In this document: positions 34,688 to 41,666 of the stretch, piece after piece | Layout: every line of letters begins with the position of its first letter | How positions within the stretch are numbered: position 1 is the first letter of the stretch | From: JAVBOW01 sp031549495 | Lineage (GTDB): Bacteria > Bacteroidota > Bacteroidia > Bacteroidales > Rikenellaceae | Length of the DNA stretch: 64,000 nucleotides | Assembly (NCBI GenBank): GCA_031549495.1 | Contig: JAVBPS010000067.1 | Coordinates: forward strand, 9,411-73,410 | Direction of reading: 5' to 3' | Position numbers and translations under genes: made by a program | Notes under the pieces: model-generated | Databases searched by the model: none | The model's input: the letters and a program-made list of their open reading frames with translations, nothing else | What the model was told of the DNA's origin: nothing

Positions 34688-34717
34688 CAAAAAAACCGAG
34701 CGAAACGTCGCCCGGTT
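34688..34717 (-). terminator. Intrinsic terminator of tRNA-Gln
   Basis: On the minus strand AACCGGGCGA pairs with TCGCTCGGTT (10 pairs, one G-T) around a CGTT loop. The stem is followed by a T-run, 5 bases after the tRNA end. Confidence 0.85.
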
Positions 34718-34721
34718 TAAG

Positions 34722-34792
34722 TTGACCTACCTGGATTCGAACCAAGAAAGGCAGATCCAGAATCTGCAGTGTTGCCATTACACCATAGGTCA
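34722..34792 (-). tRNA. tRNA-Gln (anticodon CUG)
   Basis: A full cloverleaf can be drawn on the minus strand: acceptor TGACCTA with TAGGTCA and discriminator A; D arm around AATGGCA; anticodon stem GCAGA/TCTGC with loop TTCTGGA, so the anticodon is CTG; T arm CTTGG/CCAGG with loop TTCGAAT. CCA is not encoded. The gene is intact although an integrase lies at its 3' side, as expected when an element restores the tRNA end on integration. Confidence 0.93.
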
Positions 34793-34803
34793 AAATGTGG
34801 GTG

Positions 34804-34834
34804 CAAATTTAAGAGATAATTTTTATACTGCAAA
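34804..34834 (-). promoter_or_regulatory. Promoter of tRNA-Gln
   Basis: On the minus strand TTTG (34831-34834), a 19-base spacer and TAAATTTG (34804-34811) match the Bacteroidetes -33/-7 consensus exactly. Transcription would start close to the tRNA 5' end at 34792. Confidence 0.85.
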
Positions 34835-35164
34835 ATGATCGTGTTAAAATTTCATCTTTGTGCCTGAAGTTTCTTGTTTTGCCTGAGTTTTGGATTCGCC
34901 GGGGGTCTTGGGTCGATAGTTGAATCGGACTTTTATTTTTTTCTGGGATTTTTGGCGTTTTTTCGATAATTTTTTTGGGTGCGGAAGGAATTCGGCGTAA
35001 TGGGCAATGTATTGATATTGAAAATAATGTATTTTGATCGTCTCTGTCGGACTATCCGGAGGGAGGTTCTCTTAGTTGCAATTATAAGGGGCTGTTCCGC
35101 TACCGTTTTGCAAAGTAAAATGGAAAAATAGCGACAAATGATTACATTATTTCGATTTATTTTA

Positions 35165-35172
35165 TATATTTG
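35165..35172 (+). promoter_or_regulatory. -7 promoter box of the TonB receptor operon
   Basis: TATATTTG is a full match to TAnnTTTG. A convincing -33 box is not seen 19 bases upstream. Transcription from here would give a leader of about 280 bases before the GTG start at 35458. Confidence 0.5.
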
Positions 35173-35370
35173 AATTTTGAAGAGGTGGATGTTTTAATGA
35201 AAGCCGCCTTGTGTGAGTCGGGCCAATGCGCCCCAGGGCTCTGTAGGGAGGGTTTACAGGTGAAACAGCAACTATATCATATCGTCCGCTACCCCCGGGA
35301 GGCCGTGAAGGTTCCCTGCAGCATGGATATTTGTACGGCCGAAGCGCCGTTATTTCACTTCCCCTGAAGA

Positions 35371-35400
35371 TGTCATCGCCTTTTTGCATGGCATTTTTTT
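35371..35400 (+). terminator. Possible attenuator hairpin in the leader
   Basis: TGTCAT pairs with ATGGCA (one G-T pair) around an 11-base loop and is followed by seven T residues. It lies 58 bases before the receptor start codon, so it would act as a conditional terminator. The stem is short and the call is tentative. Confidence 0.35.
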
Positions 35401-35457
35401 ATCTCTCACCCAGATTTTGTGTCGAATGAATTGAAAATTAACTAAAACCCGAAGAAC

Positions 35458-38406
35458 GTGAAGAAAATTCTATTAATCGTTTTGCTGATTGGGTTGTGCG
35501 GCCTTCAGGCCGTGCGGGCCCAGGCGCCGGGAAAGGTCTCCATTGAAGGTACGGTGACCGATTTCGCTACCAAGGCCCCCTTATCGGGTGCTGTGGTGTC
35601 CATCCCGCAGCTTAGTCTTTGGGCCGTCGCGGATAGCAAGGGTCATTTTAAAATGCCCTCGGTGACCACCGGCTCATACAACATCGAAGTGACCTACCTG
35701 GGTTACGAAACACTGACCTATCCTGCCAACATCGGCCGCGCGATCGCCAATTTCGACTTGCGGATGAAGGCGACGAGTCTGGCGCTGAATACGGTGGTCG
35801 TCACGGCGACGAAAGGCATTGAACTGAACACCTCGGCCAAGATCGACCGCCAGGCGATGGACCACATCCAGGCCTCGACCTTGAAAACCTACATGGAGCT
35901 GATTCCCGGGACGGCGATCGTGAACCAGTCGCTTACCGAATCCCAACGTATATCGCTCCGTGACTTCGAATTAGGGGGAGACAATGCGAACAATCCCAGG
36001 GCGAACTCCAATATCGCTCTGGGTACCGCTATCATCGTCGACGGATCGCTGACAACCGATGCCGCCTCGATCGCGGGTCCCGGCTCATCCTCGCTTACCC
36101 TTCCCGAGTCCCAGAAAGGTTACGACACCCGGCACCTGGCGACCGACCAGATCGAATCGATCGAGGTGCTCACCGGTGTTGTTTCCGCCCAATACGGGAA
36201 CCTCAACTCGGGCGCGGTGATCGTCAAGACGAAGGCCGGGCGTACGCCTTATGAGTTCTCGGCTAAAACGGACCCGAACTCGAAGATCTACTCTTTCGGT
36301 AAAGGTTTCGCCTTGGGCGGCAATAACGGTTTTTTGAACGTGAATGCCGAATATGCCAATGCTTATAAGGACCTGCGTACCGATGAAGACGCCTACGACC
36401 GCACCGCTCTCAGCGCCCGGTACAGCAATACCTTCAACCGGAATCATACGCCGCTGACTTTCAATGCTTCGGTGAATGGCTATTTGTCGGAGGGAAGCAC
36501 CAAGAATGACCCCGACAATGCGAGCAAGGATGATCTTTCCGCGCTGAACGACAACAGCTTCGAATTAAAGGTATATGGTAGCTGGCAGTTGCGCAAATCC
36601 TGGATCTCTTCGTTGCAGTATTCGGTTAATTACCGAATGACCAACCAGTTCTCCAAGAAGACGGCTTCGGTCGGTGCGCCTGACCTGCGGCACAACACCA
36701 TGGAGGATATCATGTTCATCACGCATCGTACCGCTCCGGAAAAATACATCAGCGACCTGCGCAACGAAAGCCGCGCATCGTATGCCAACGCCAAACTGGT
36801 GGCCGACCTTTCCGAGCGCTACGGGATCGTTTACAACAGCCTGTTGGTCGGTGGGGAATGGAATAATTCGGGCAACCGCGGCCGTGGATTTTATTATGTG
36901 GGCGTACCGACCGGTACTGTGCGCAATGCCGATGCGCGCGATTATATTCCTTTTGTCAATCAGTATAGCGCTTTCGCGGAAGACAAGGTGACCGTTCCTT
37001 TTAATAATAAGAAAAGTTCGGTTACGGCCATGGCCGGCGTACGCTTCATGAAAGTGGACGCCACCGACGTGCTCAAACAGACCTCTGCGGTCGATCCCCG
37101 CTTCAACCTGCAGTACGCGATCCTGCAAAACAACCGGAATCATAAGGTCAGGGACCTGAGCGTCCGCGTGGGCTGGGGGATCCAGACCGTGCTGCCCAAC
37201 CTGCAATTCCTGTACAACATTCCGCAATATACCGACAGGCAGGGCATGCAGTGGAATGCGTCGGACGACCGTGAACAGGGGGCCATTTACACCAACTTTG
37301 TCTTTACGCCCGACATGATGCGCAATCGCGACCTCAAATTCCAGCGCAGTAAGAACTTCGAGGTGGGAACGGATTTCAACATGTTCGGCATCAAGGGAAG
37401 CGTGGTCTATTTTCGAGAGCAGATCTACAACGGCTACCGGTTCGACCTGAGCGTTGCTCCCCTGCCGATGTACTGGAACGAATATAAATTCGGAGCCGAC
37501 GGCACTGCAACGGCCGACGACGACCTCGAACCGAAACTGACGCGGCTTGCCGACGGGACTTACCGGGTAACGACCGGCGGCGGCGTGGAACTTCCCGTCA
37601 GCCGCGAGCGCTTTGCATTCTATGCAGCCGTGAAGCCTCCTAACAATAACAATAAGGTGCGCAAATGGGGTATTGAGGGTACGTTCGATTTCGGCCAGAT
37701 CCCGGCCCTGCGTACTTCCGTGAGGTTCACCACGCAATATCTTTACCGCGAGGTCCGCAACAGCGAGGGGTGTGTGGAATATGCTACCTACACCGGCGGC
37801 GGCAGTACCCGGGTGGAGGGCGTAACGGGCCAGGATAACCCTGTAATAGCTGGTTTCTTGGACGGGACAGAAACTTACCTGGGGACTAAGACGAGCCAGC
37901 TCACTTCGAACCTGATGCTGATTACCCACATCCCGAAACTGCGCCTGGTGACCACTGTTACGATCCAGTGCATCGCTTTCCGCCGCGCTCAAAGTACCCA
38001 GGCACCCGGACTCTACCACTATGATGAGAACGGGCAGCGGGTTTACGGTGATTATTCACACGGCTGGCACGACCTGCAGGTCTACCGCGACCCGACCGTC
38101 TACATGACCGCCGACGGTGTCGTGCATCCGTTCGACGCCAGCCTCTACACGGCTACGGAAGACGGCCCGTGGGACAAATACCGCACTTCGATCTTCAATA
38201 AGAACTATTACGTGCTCGATAAATACGCCCCCTATTTTATGGGTAAGATACAGGTTACCAAGGAGATCGGTAAGATTGCGTCGGTTTCTTTCTACGCCAA
38301 TAACTTCACCTCCTCGAACCCGCTGATGTTGCGTACGTCGACCGATGCCTACCAGCGGATGAACGCCAATTTCTTCTTCGGGGCCGAGGTCAAGATCAAA
38401 TTTTAA
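35458..38406 (+). CDS. TonB-dependent receptor with N-terminal carboxypeptidase-regulatory-like domain
   Basis: The 982-residue outer-membrane receptor is shorter than SusC and has no SusD partner, so it probably imports a small ligand such as a metal complex, cofactor or peptide. It starts at GTG with a good signal peptide (KKILLIVLLIGLCGLQAVRAQ). A CarboxypepD_reg-like domain follows (SIEGTVTDFATKAPLSGAVV), then the plug (LNTVVVTATKGIELN to EVLTGVVSAQYGNLNSG, a classical TonB receptor plug end) and a barrel ending GAEVKIKF. Genes for a DUF4876-like lipoprotein and an outer-membrane barrel protein follow at 12- and 29-base gaps and form one operon. A structured leader with a possible attenuator suggests riboregulation, but the ligand is unknown. 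Confidence 0.9.
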   Translation: MKKILLIVLLIGLCGLQAVRAQAPGKVSIEGTVTDFATKAPLSGAVVSIPQLSLWAVADSKGHFKMPSVTTGSYNIEVTYLGYETLTYPANIGRAIANFDLRMKATSLALNTVVVTATKGIELNTSAKIDRQAMDHIQASTLKTYMELIPGTAIVNQSLTESQRISLRDFELGGDNANNPRANSNIALGTAIIVDGSLTTDAASIAGPGSSSLTLPESQKGYDTRHLATDQIESIEVLTGVVSAQYGNLNSGAVIVKTKAGRTPYEFSAKTDPNSKIYSFGKGFALGGNNGFLNVNAEYANAYKDLRTDEDAYDRTALSARYSNTFNRNHTPLTFNASVNGYLSEGSTKNDPDNASKDDLSALNDNSFELKVYGSWQLRKSWISSLQYSVNYRMTNQFSKKTASVGAPDLRHNTMEDIMFITHRTAPEKYISDLRNESRASYANAKLVADLSERYGIVYNSLLVGGEWNNSGNRGRGFYYVGVPTGTVRNADARDYIPFVNQYSAFAEDKVTVPFNNKKSSVTAMAGVRFMKVDATDVLKQTSAVDPRFNLQYAILQNNRNHKVRDLSVRVGWGIQTVLPNLQFLYNIPQYTDRQGMQWNASDDREQGAIYTNFVFTPDMMRNRDLKFQRSKNFEVGTDFNMFGIKGSVVYFREQIYNGYRFDLSVAPLPMYWNEYKFGADGTATADDDLEPKLTRLADGTYRVTTGGGVELPVSRERFAFYAAVKPPNNNNKVRKWGIEGTFDFGQIPALRTSVRFTTQYLYREVRNSEGCVEYATYTGGGSTRVEGVTGQDNPVIAGFLDGTETYLGTKTSQLTSNLMLITHIPKLRLVTTVTIQCIAFRRAQSTQAPGLYHYDENGQRVYGDYSHGWHDLQVYRDPTVYMTADGVVHPFDASLYTATEDGPWDKYRTSIFNKNYYVLDKYAPYFMGKIQVTKEIGKIASVSFYANNFTSSNPLMLRTSTDAYQRMNANFFFGAEVKIKF

Positions 38407-38418
38407 AACGGCAGGGTT

Positions 38419-39717
38419 ATGAAAAAATTACTTTATATCGTATGCCTCGCACTGCCGGTGGCTTTCGGGGCCTGCGCGCTGGATGATGTGAGCAGCCAAT
38501 CGTTCGATAAGCAGATGATCACGCTTTCCGTCCAGTGTGAATTCCAGGAAGAATACCTCGCCTCGGGATTTCCTAAAAGCGGACATGACGTGGAGTTCCG
38601 TAATCAGCTCAATGGCGTTTCTTATATCGCCAAGACCGATAACAACGGTTTCGCGTCGCAACAGGTCGAATACGGCACTTACGTCGCCTATGTGCGCGGC
38701 CAGATTCCTTCCGGCAGTTCGAAGGTCATCCTTACGGGCAGCGAGTCGTTCGACGGGGTAACCAAGGAGGATGCCGAGGTGACCATTCAGACCAATTTCG
38801 GGTTTACCAGTCCCCTGATCATGAGGGAGGTGTATGTGGCAGGTTCTACGCTTAACGATGGCTCCACATATACGCAGGCGAAAAAATTCGATGCGTATGT
38901 CGCGATCTATAACAATTCCGCCGATGTGCAATATGCCGACGGCCTCTGTTTTGCGATCCATACCGCCATGGCGAGCACCGCATCGGCCATCGTCAACTGG
39001 TTTAAGAAGGTCGGCACGCCGAGGGATTCTATTCCCATCAGTTTATGGGCTTATGTGATCCCCGGAAATATCGCCAATCCCACGAAAACGATCCAGCCCG
39101 GGGAAGAGATCATCTTCGCACTCAACGCGGTGGACCATACCACGCTGGTCAGCGGGGCGAAAGTCAGCAACCTGGACCGCGCCAATGTCTATCCGCTTTA
39201 CAGTGCGAATACCACCGCGCTCTGGGCGCCGGGAAACCTGGCTAAACCCAATGCGGTTTACGAATATGAGAAAGGCGCCGGGGCGCAGATGACCTTCGGA
39301 TTTTCCCCCGCTTTCATTATGTACCGCATGCAGCCGTGGCCGGGGGCCGTATCCACCACCTTCCAGGATCTGGCGGAGGAATATATCAAGGACGGGGCTA
39401 TTTCGGGCGCGAAGACGGGGCCCAGGATGTATCCGCCTCCCGGATATACGACCGGTACGCAAGCCATCATGGTCCCCTGGCAATGGGTGATCGACGGTCT
39501 GGATATCCGGGCCAACGCGACGAACAATCCGCGCCTGCCGGGGATGATCGATTCCGGTCATGTGCTCAATGCGGCCAATAACTCGGGTATCAGCCATGTC
39601 CGCAAGGTCGACCAGGAAGCGACGGCTGAAGCGGGCGGAAGGATTGTTTACCAGGATACGAACTACGCCAATAACGATTGGGAATACTCCGATCCTCCTA
39701 CGATGGTGGGTAAATGA
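38419..39717 (+). CDS. DUF4876-like lipoprotein
   Basis: The 432-residue lipoprotein has a leader ending AFGAC (Cys19). Its N-terminal third looks like a beta-sandwich (LSVQCEFQEEYLASGFPKSG, then a transthyretin-like stretch). The rest has the pattern I recall from DUF4876 proteins: LIMREVYVAGSTLNDGSTYT, FDAYVAIYNNSADVQYADGL and IQPGEEIIFALNAVDHT, a lamin-tail-like set of phrases. The family has no known function. It is found here between a TonB-dependent receptor and an outer-membrane barrel protein, so a surface ligand-capture role for the receptor is the natural inference. The DUF name is from memory and should be confirmed by a profile search. Confidence 0.7.
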   Translation: MKKLLYIVCLALPVAFGACALDDVSSQSFDKQMITLSVQCEFQEEYLASGFPKSGHDVEFRNQLNGVSYIAKTDNNGFASQQVEYGTYVAYVRGQIPSGSSKVILTGSESFDGVTKEDAEVTIQTNFGFTSPLIMREVYVAGSTLNDGSTYTQAKKFDAYVAIYNNSADVQYADGLCFAIHTAMASTASAIVNWFKKVGTPRDSIPISLWAYVIPGNIANPTKTIQPGEEIIFALNAVDHTTLVSGAKVSNLDRANVYPLYSANTTALWAPGNLAKPNAVYEYEKGAGAQMTFGFSPAFIMYRMQPWPGAVSTTFQDLAEEYIKDGAISGAKTGPRMYPPPGYTTGTQAIMVPWQWVIDGLDIRANATNNPRLPGMIDSGHVLNAANNSGISHVRKVDQEATAEAGGRIVYQDTNYANNDWEYSDPPTMVGK

Positions 39718-39746
39718 GGGATTAACGCACTAAAATGACAGCAATT

Positions 39747-41342
39747 ATGAGAAAAATTTTATATATCGCACTGTTATCCTTAGGTGCCTGCGCGGTCAAT
39801 ACCGCCTTCGCCCTCGAACCCGAGTCGGGAGAAGGGAGCGAGCAGTATTACACGATGGGACGGATCGTTTCCCACAGCAACTGGCTCTCTACGTTCAATC
39901 CCGCGGGATTGGCTGAAAACCAGGTCAGCAAATCGCTGGCCGAGGCTTCCTACGGACATTCGTTCGGACCCTACCGTAGTGTGGACTGGGGCGTGAAACT
40001 CGACCGATTCGGCCTGAAGACGGAATCGTTCAAACGGATGGACAAACTCTCGTTCTACGGAGTGCTCGAATACGTCAACGACCGCCACGACCAACGCAAT
40101 TGGGCGGGCAATATCCATCCGGAGAAATCGACGATGATGATCGGGGACGAGCGGCCCGGTAAGACGCGTGCGGAGAATTTCATCCTGCGCGGCCAGGTGG
40201 CTTACGAGCCGTGTCCCAGCTATTCGCTCGGCGTGGCCGTGGGATATGAGGCTGATGCGCTTGCCAAGCGCAAGGACGCGCGCAACAGGAACTATTACAT
40301 GCGCCTCGACGTCCAGCCGGGGGCTATGTTCCGCAGCAAAGTCGTGAATGTGGGACTGAATTTGAATTTCGCACGCCAAACCGAAACGGTGGATTACAAA
40401 TCTTACGGCTCGAATGAGATCAACCCCAACGCGTATATCAGCGACGCCATGTGGTTCTACCTTTCGGAGGTTGTTACCACGGGAGGGAGCGGTTTCTCGA
40501 CGGTATACTACAAGGGATCGACTTTCGGCGCTGCGGCCCAGTTGGAGTTCAACATCGCCCCGGGGTTCAAATTCCTCAGCCAGTTCTCGGCCGATTATGA
40601 CTACCTGCACCGTTACCGTTTTACTTCCATGCAGAAATTAGGCGATGACGAGCGGCTTACGTACCGGTACCTCGGCGCTTTCTCGTGGGGCTGTGACCGT
40701 TCGGACCACGTGCTCAAACTGCGCGGTTCGTGGCGCGATGCCGCCCAGTACGAGAACCTCCAGCAACTGGAGGTCGTCCCGGGGGCAGCCAACAAGCAGC
40801 AATACATGCAGTACGGTAAAACCACCAAATACACGGCTGATAACTACACCCTCGGTGCGGATTATACGTTGTATCTGAAACGCAACGAATGGAACTCCTC
40901 GTGGATCGTGAATGTGGGCGTCGATTATTTCAAGAACTGCTCGGAATATCGCGCGCTGCCTTCGCTGTTCACCCGCCAGATCAGTTTCGCGCAGGTGTAT
41001 GCGGCGGTGACCAAGAATTTCCTGCTCAGTCCCAAAGCGTTCCTCGATGTGACGCTCAACGGCGGCGTGGGTGAGGGATGGGGACACTCCTTCGATGAGA
41101 ACATTCCTGCGGGGCTCAACCAGACGTTCCAGGTGCGGCAGGACGTGCTGCAATGGGAATTCGACTACCTGACGGCCGGACGTTACAACCTGGGCGGCAA
41201 GGTGCGCCTCACGCACGCCCTGCCCACGCGCATTCCGATGAGCGGTTACGCCGAGTTCGGTTTCCGCAGCACGACGGCCAACAGCGGCATGCCCGACACG
41301 TTCCGCCGCGCGTTCATGGCGACGCTCGGGGTGAATTTCTAA
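39747..41342 (+). CDS. Outer-membrane beta-barrel protein, DUF6850-like
   Basis: The 531-residue exported protein starts at MRKILYIALLSLGACAVNTA; an in-frame ATG 12 bases earlier is possible. After the signal peptide it has long alternating strands typical of a barrel and ends in an aromatic residue (TLGVNF). Phrases such as NWLSTFNPAGLAENQVSKSL, ASYGHSFGPYR and QRNWAGNIHPEKS recall the DUF6850 family of Bacteroidetes outer-membrane proteins. It is the third gene of the receptor/DUF4876/barrel operon and is followed by a strong terminator. The function is unknown; it may form a channel or assembly partner for the receptor. Confidence 0.7.
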   Translation: MRKILYIALLSLGACAVNTAFALEPESGEGSEQYYTMGRIVSHSNWLSTFNPAGLAENQVSKSLAEASYGHSFGPYRSVDWGVKLDRFGLKTESFKRMDKLSFYGVLEYVNDRHDQRNWAGNIHPEKSTMMIGDERPGKTRAENFILRGQVAYEPCPSYSLGVAVGYEADALAKRKDARNRNYYMRLDVQPGAMFRSKVVNVGLNLNFARQTETVDYKSYGSNEINPNAYISDAMWFYLSEVVTTGGSGFSTVYYKGSTFGAAAQLEFNIAPGFKFLSQFSADYDYLHRYRFTSMQKLGDDERLTYRYLGAFSWGCDRSDHVLKLRGSWRDAAQYENLQQLEVVPGAANKQQYMQYGKTTKYTADNYTLGADYTLYLKRNEWNSSWIVNVGVDYFKNCSEYRALPSLFTRQISFAQVYAAVTKNFLLSPKAFLDVTLNGGVGEGWGHSFDENIPAGLNQTFQVRQDVLQWEFDYLTAGRYNLGGKVRLTHALPTRIPMSGYAEFGFRSTTANSGMPDTFRRAFMATLGVNF

Positions 41343-41363
41343 CCTACCCCTTTAACCGTACGC

Positions 41364-41398
41364 AAGCCGGATGAATTTTCATCCGGCTTGTTTTTTCT
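41364..41398 (+). terminator. Intrinsic terminator of the TonB receptor operon
   Basis: AAGCCGGATG pairs perfectly with CATCCGGCTT around a six-base loop and is followed by GTTTTTTC. It lies 22 bases after the barrel gene stop. Confidence 0.9.
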
Positions 41399-41496
41399 TT
41401 AGCCGGTTGCTCTGATTGCGATAACCGTTGTCTTTTTTCGTCATGTCAACTGCGCTCGATATAACGGGAAAGAAAGAGGATTCATTGAGCGTGTTT

Positions 41497-41526
41497 TGTC
41501 ATCCTTCACTGACGTTAAGGATGACA
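41497..41526. repeat. GTCAT-type inverted repeat, diverged
   Basis: TGTCATCCTT pairs perfectly with AAGGATGACA around a ten-base centre. The TGTCAT ends match those of the longer GTCATTCTGA palindromes at 46635, 48996 and 63833, so it may be a shortened relative. Confidence 0.6.
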
Positions 41527-41614
41527 ATGACATAGGGGTAAACGTAAACCGGTTTGTAGGGATATATTTCTGCAAACCTTAAATATATCTTCCTTTATCA
41601 GGGAAACGGAAATG

Positions 41615-41647
41615 AAAAAAGCCGGTCAATCTCGTCCGGCTTTTTTT
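41615..41647. terminator. Bidirectional intrinsic terminator
   Basis: AAAAAAGCCGG and CCGGCTTTTTT flank a ten-base loop, so both strands show a stem followed by T. It serves the M16 peptidase gene on the minus strand and backs up the terminator at 41364. Confidence 0.85.
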
Positions 41648-41666
41648 GTGCCCGAGGGCTGCGGTG

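Larger units (their letters stand above)
34793..35457. other. Long AT-rich intergenic region and leader before the TonB receptor operon
   Basis: This 665-base region holds the tRNA-Gln promoter, about 300 bases of AT-rich DNA without recognisable features, a -7 box at 35165, and a roughly 280-base GC-richer leader reaching the receptor start at 35458. The leader has several possible stems, for example GGGC/GCCC near 35219 and ACGGC/GCCGT near 35335, and a possible attenuator at 35371. Short frames in the leader (35170-35367 plus, 35162-35389 minus) have no leader peptide or known motif and I do not call them. I could not match the leader to a known riboswitch class. Confidence 0.5.
41343..41666. 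other. Convergent intergenic region
   Basis: This 324-base gap between two converging genes holds the terminator at 41364, an inverted repeat at 41497, a second partial inverted repeat (GGTTTG to GCAAACC, about 41550-41578) and a bidirectional terminator at 41615. No gene is seen. Confidence 0.6.

Noticed and set aside
34691..34693. Integrase starting 62 codons further upstream (34690)
   Set aside because: The extra residues are low-complexity, and the coding start would cross the palindromes next to the tRNA terminator; the start at 34504 begins the arm-binding domain properly.
35170..35367. Small protein of 65 residues in the leader of the TonB receptor
   Set aside because: It has no membrane or export signal and overlaps stem-forming sequence; a structured leader explains it better. 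A regulatory leader peptide remains possible but is unsupported.
35200..35400. Known riboswitch class (cobalamin, Moco, SAM, TPP) before the TonB receptor
   Set aside because: Short similarities such as GGCCGTGA and GGTGAAAC were seen, but the conserved cores of these classes are missing.
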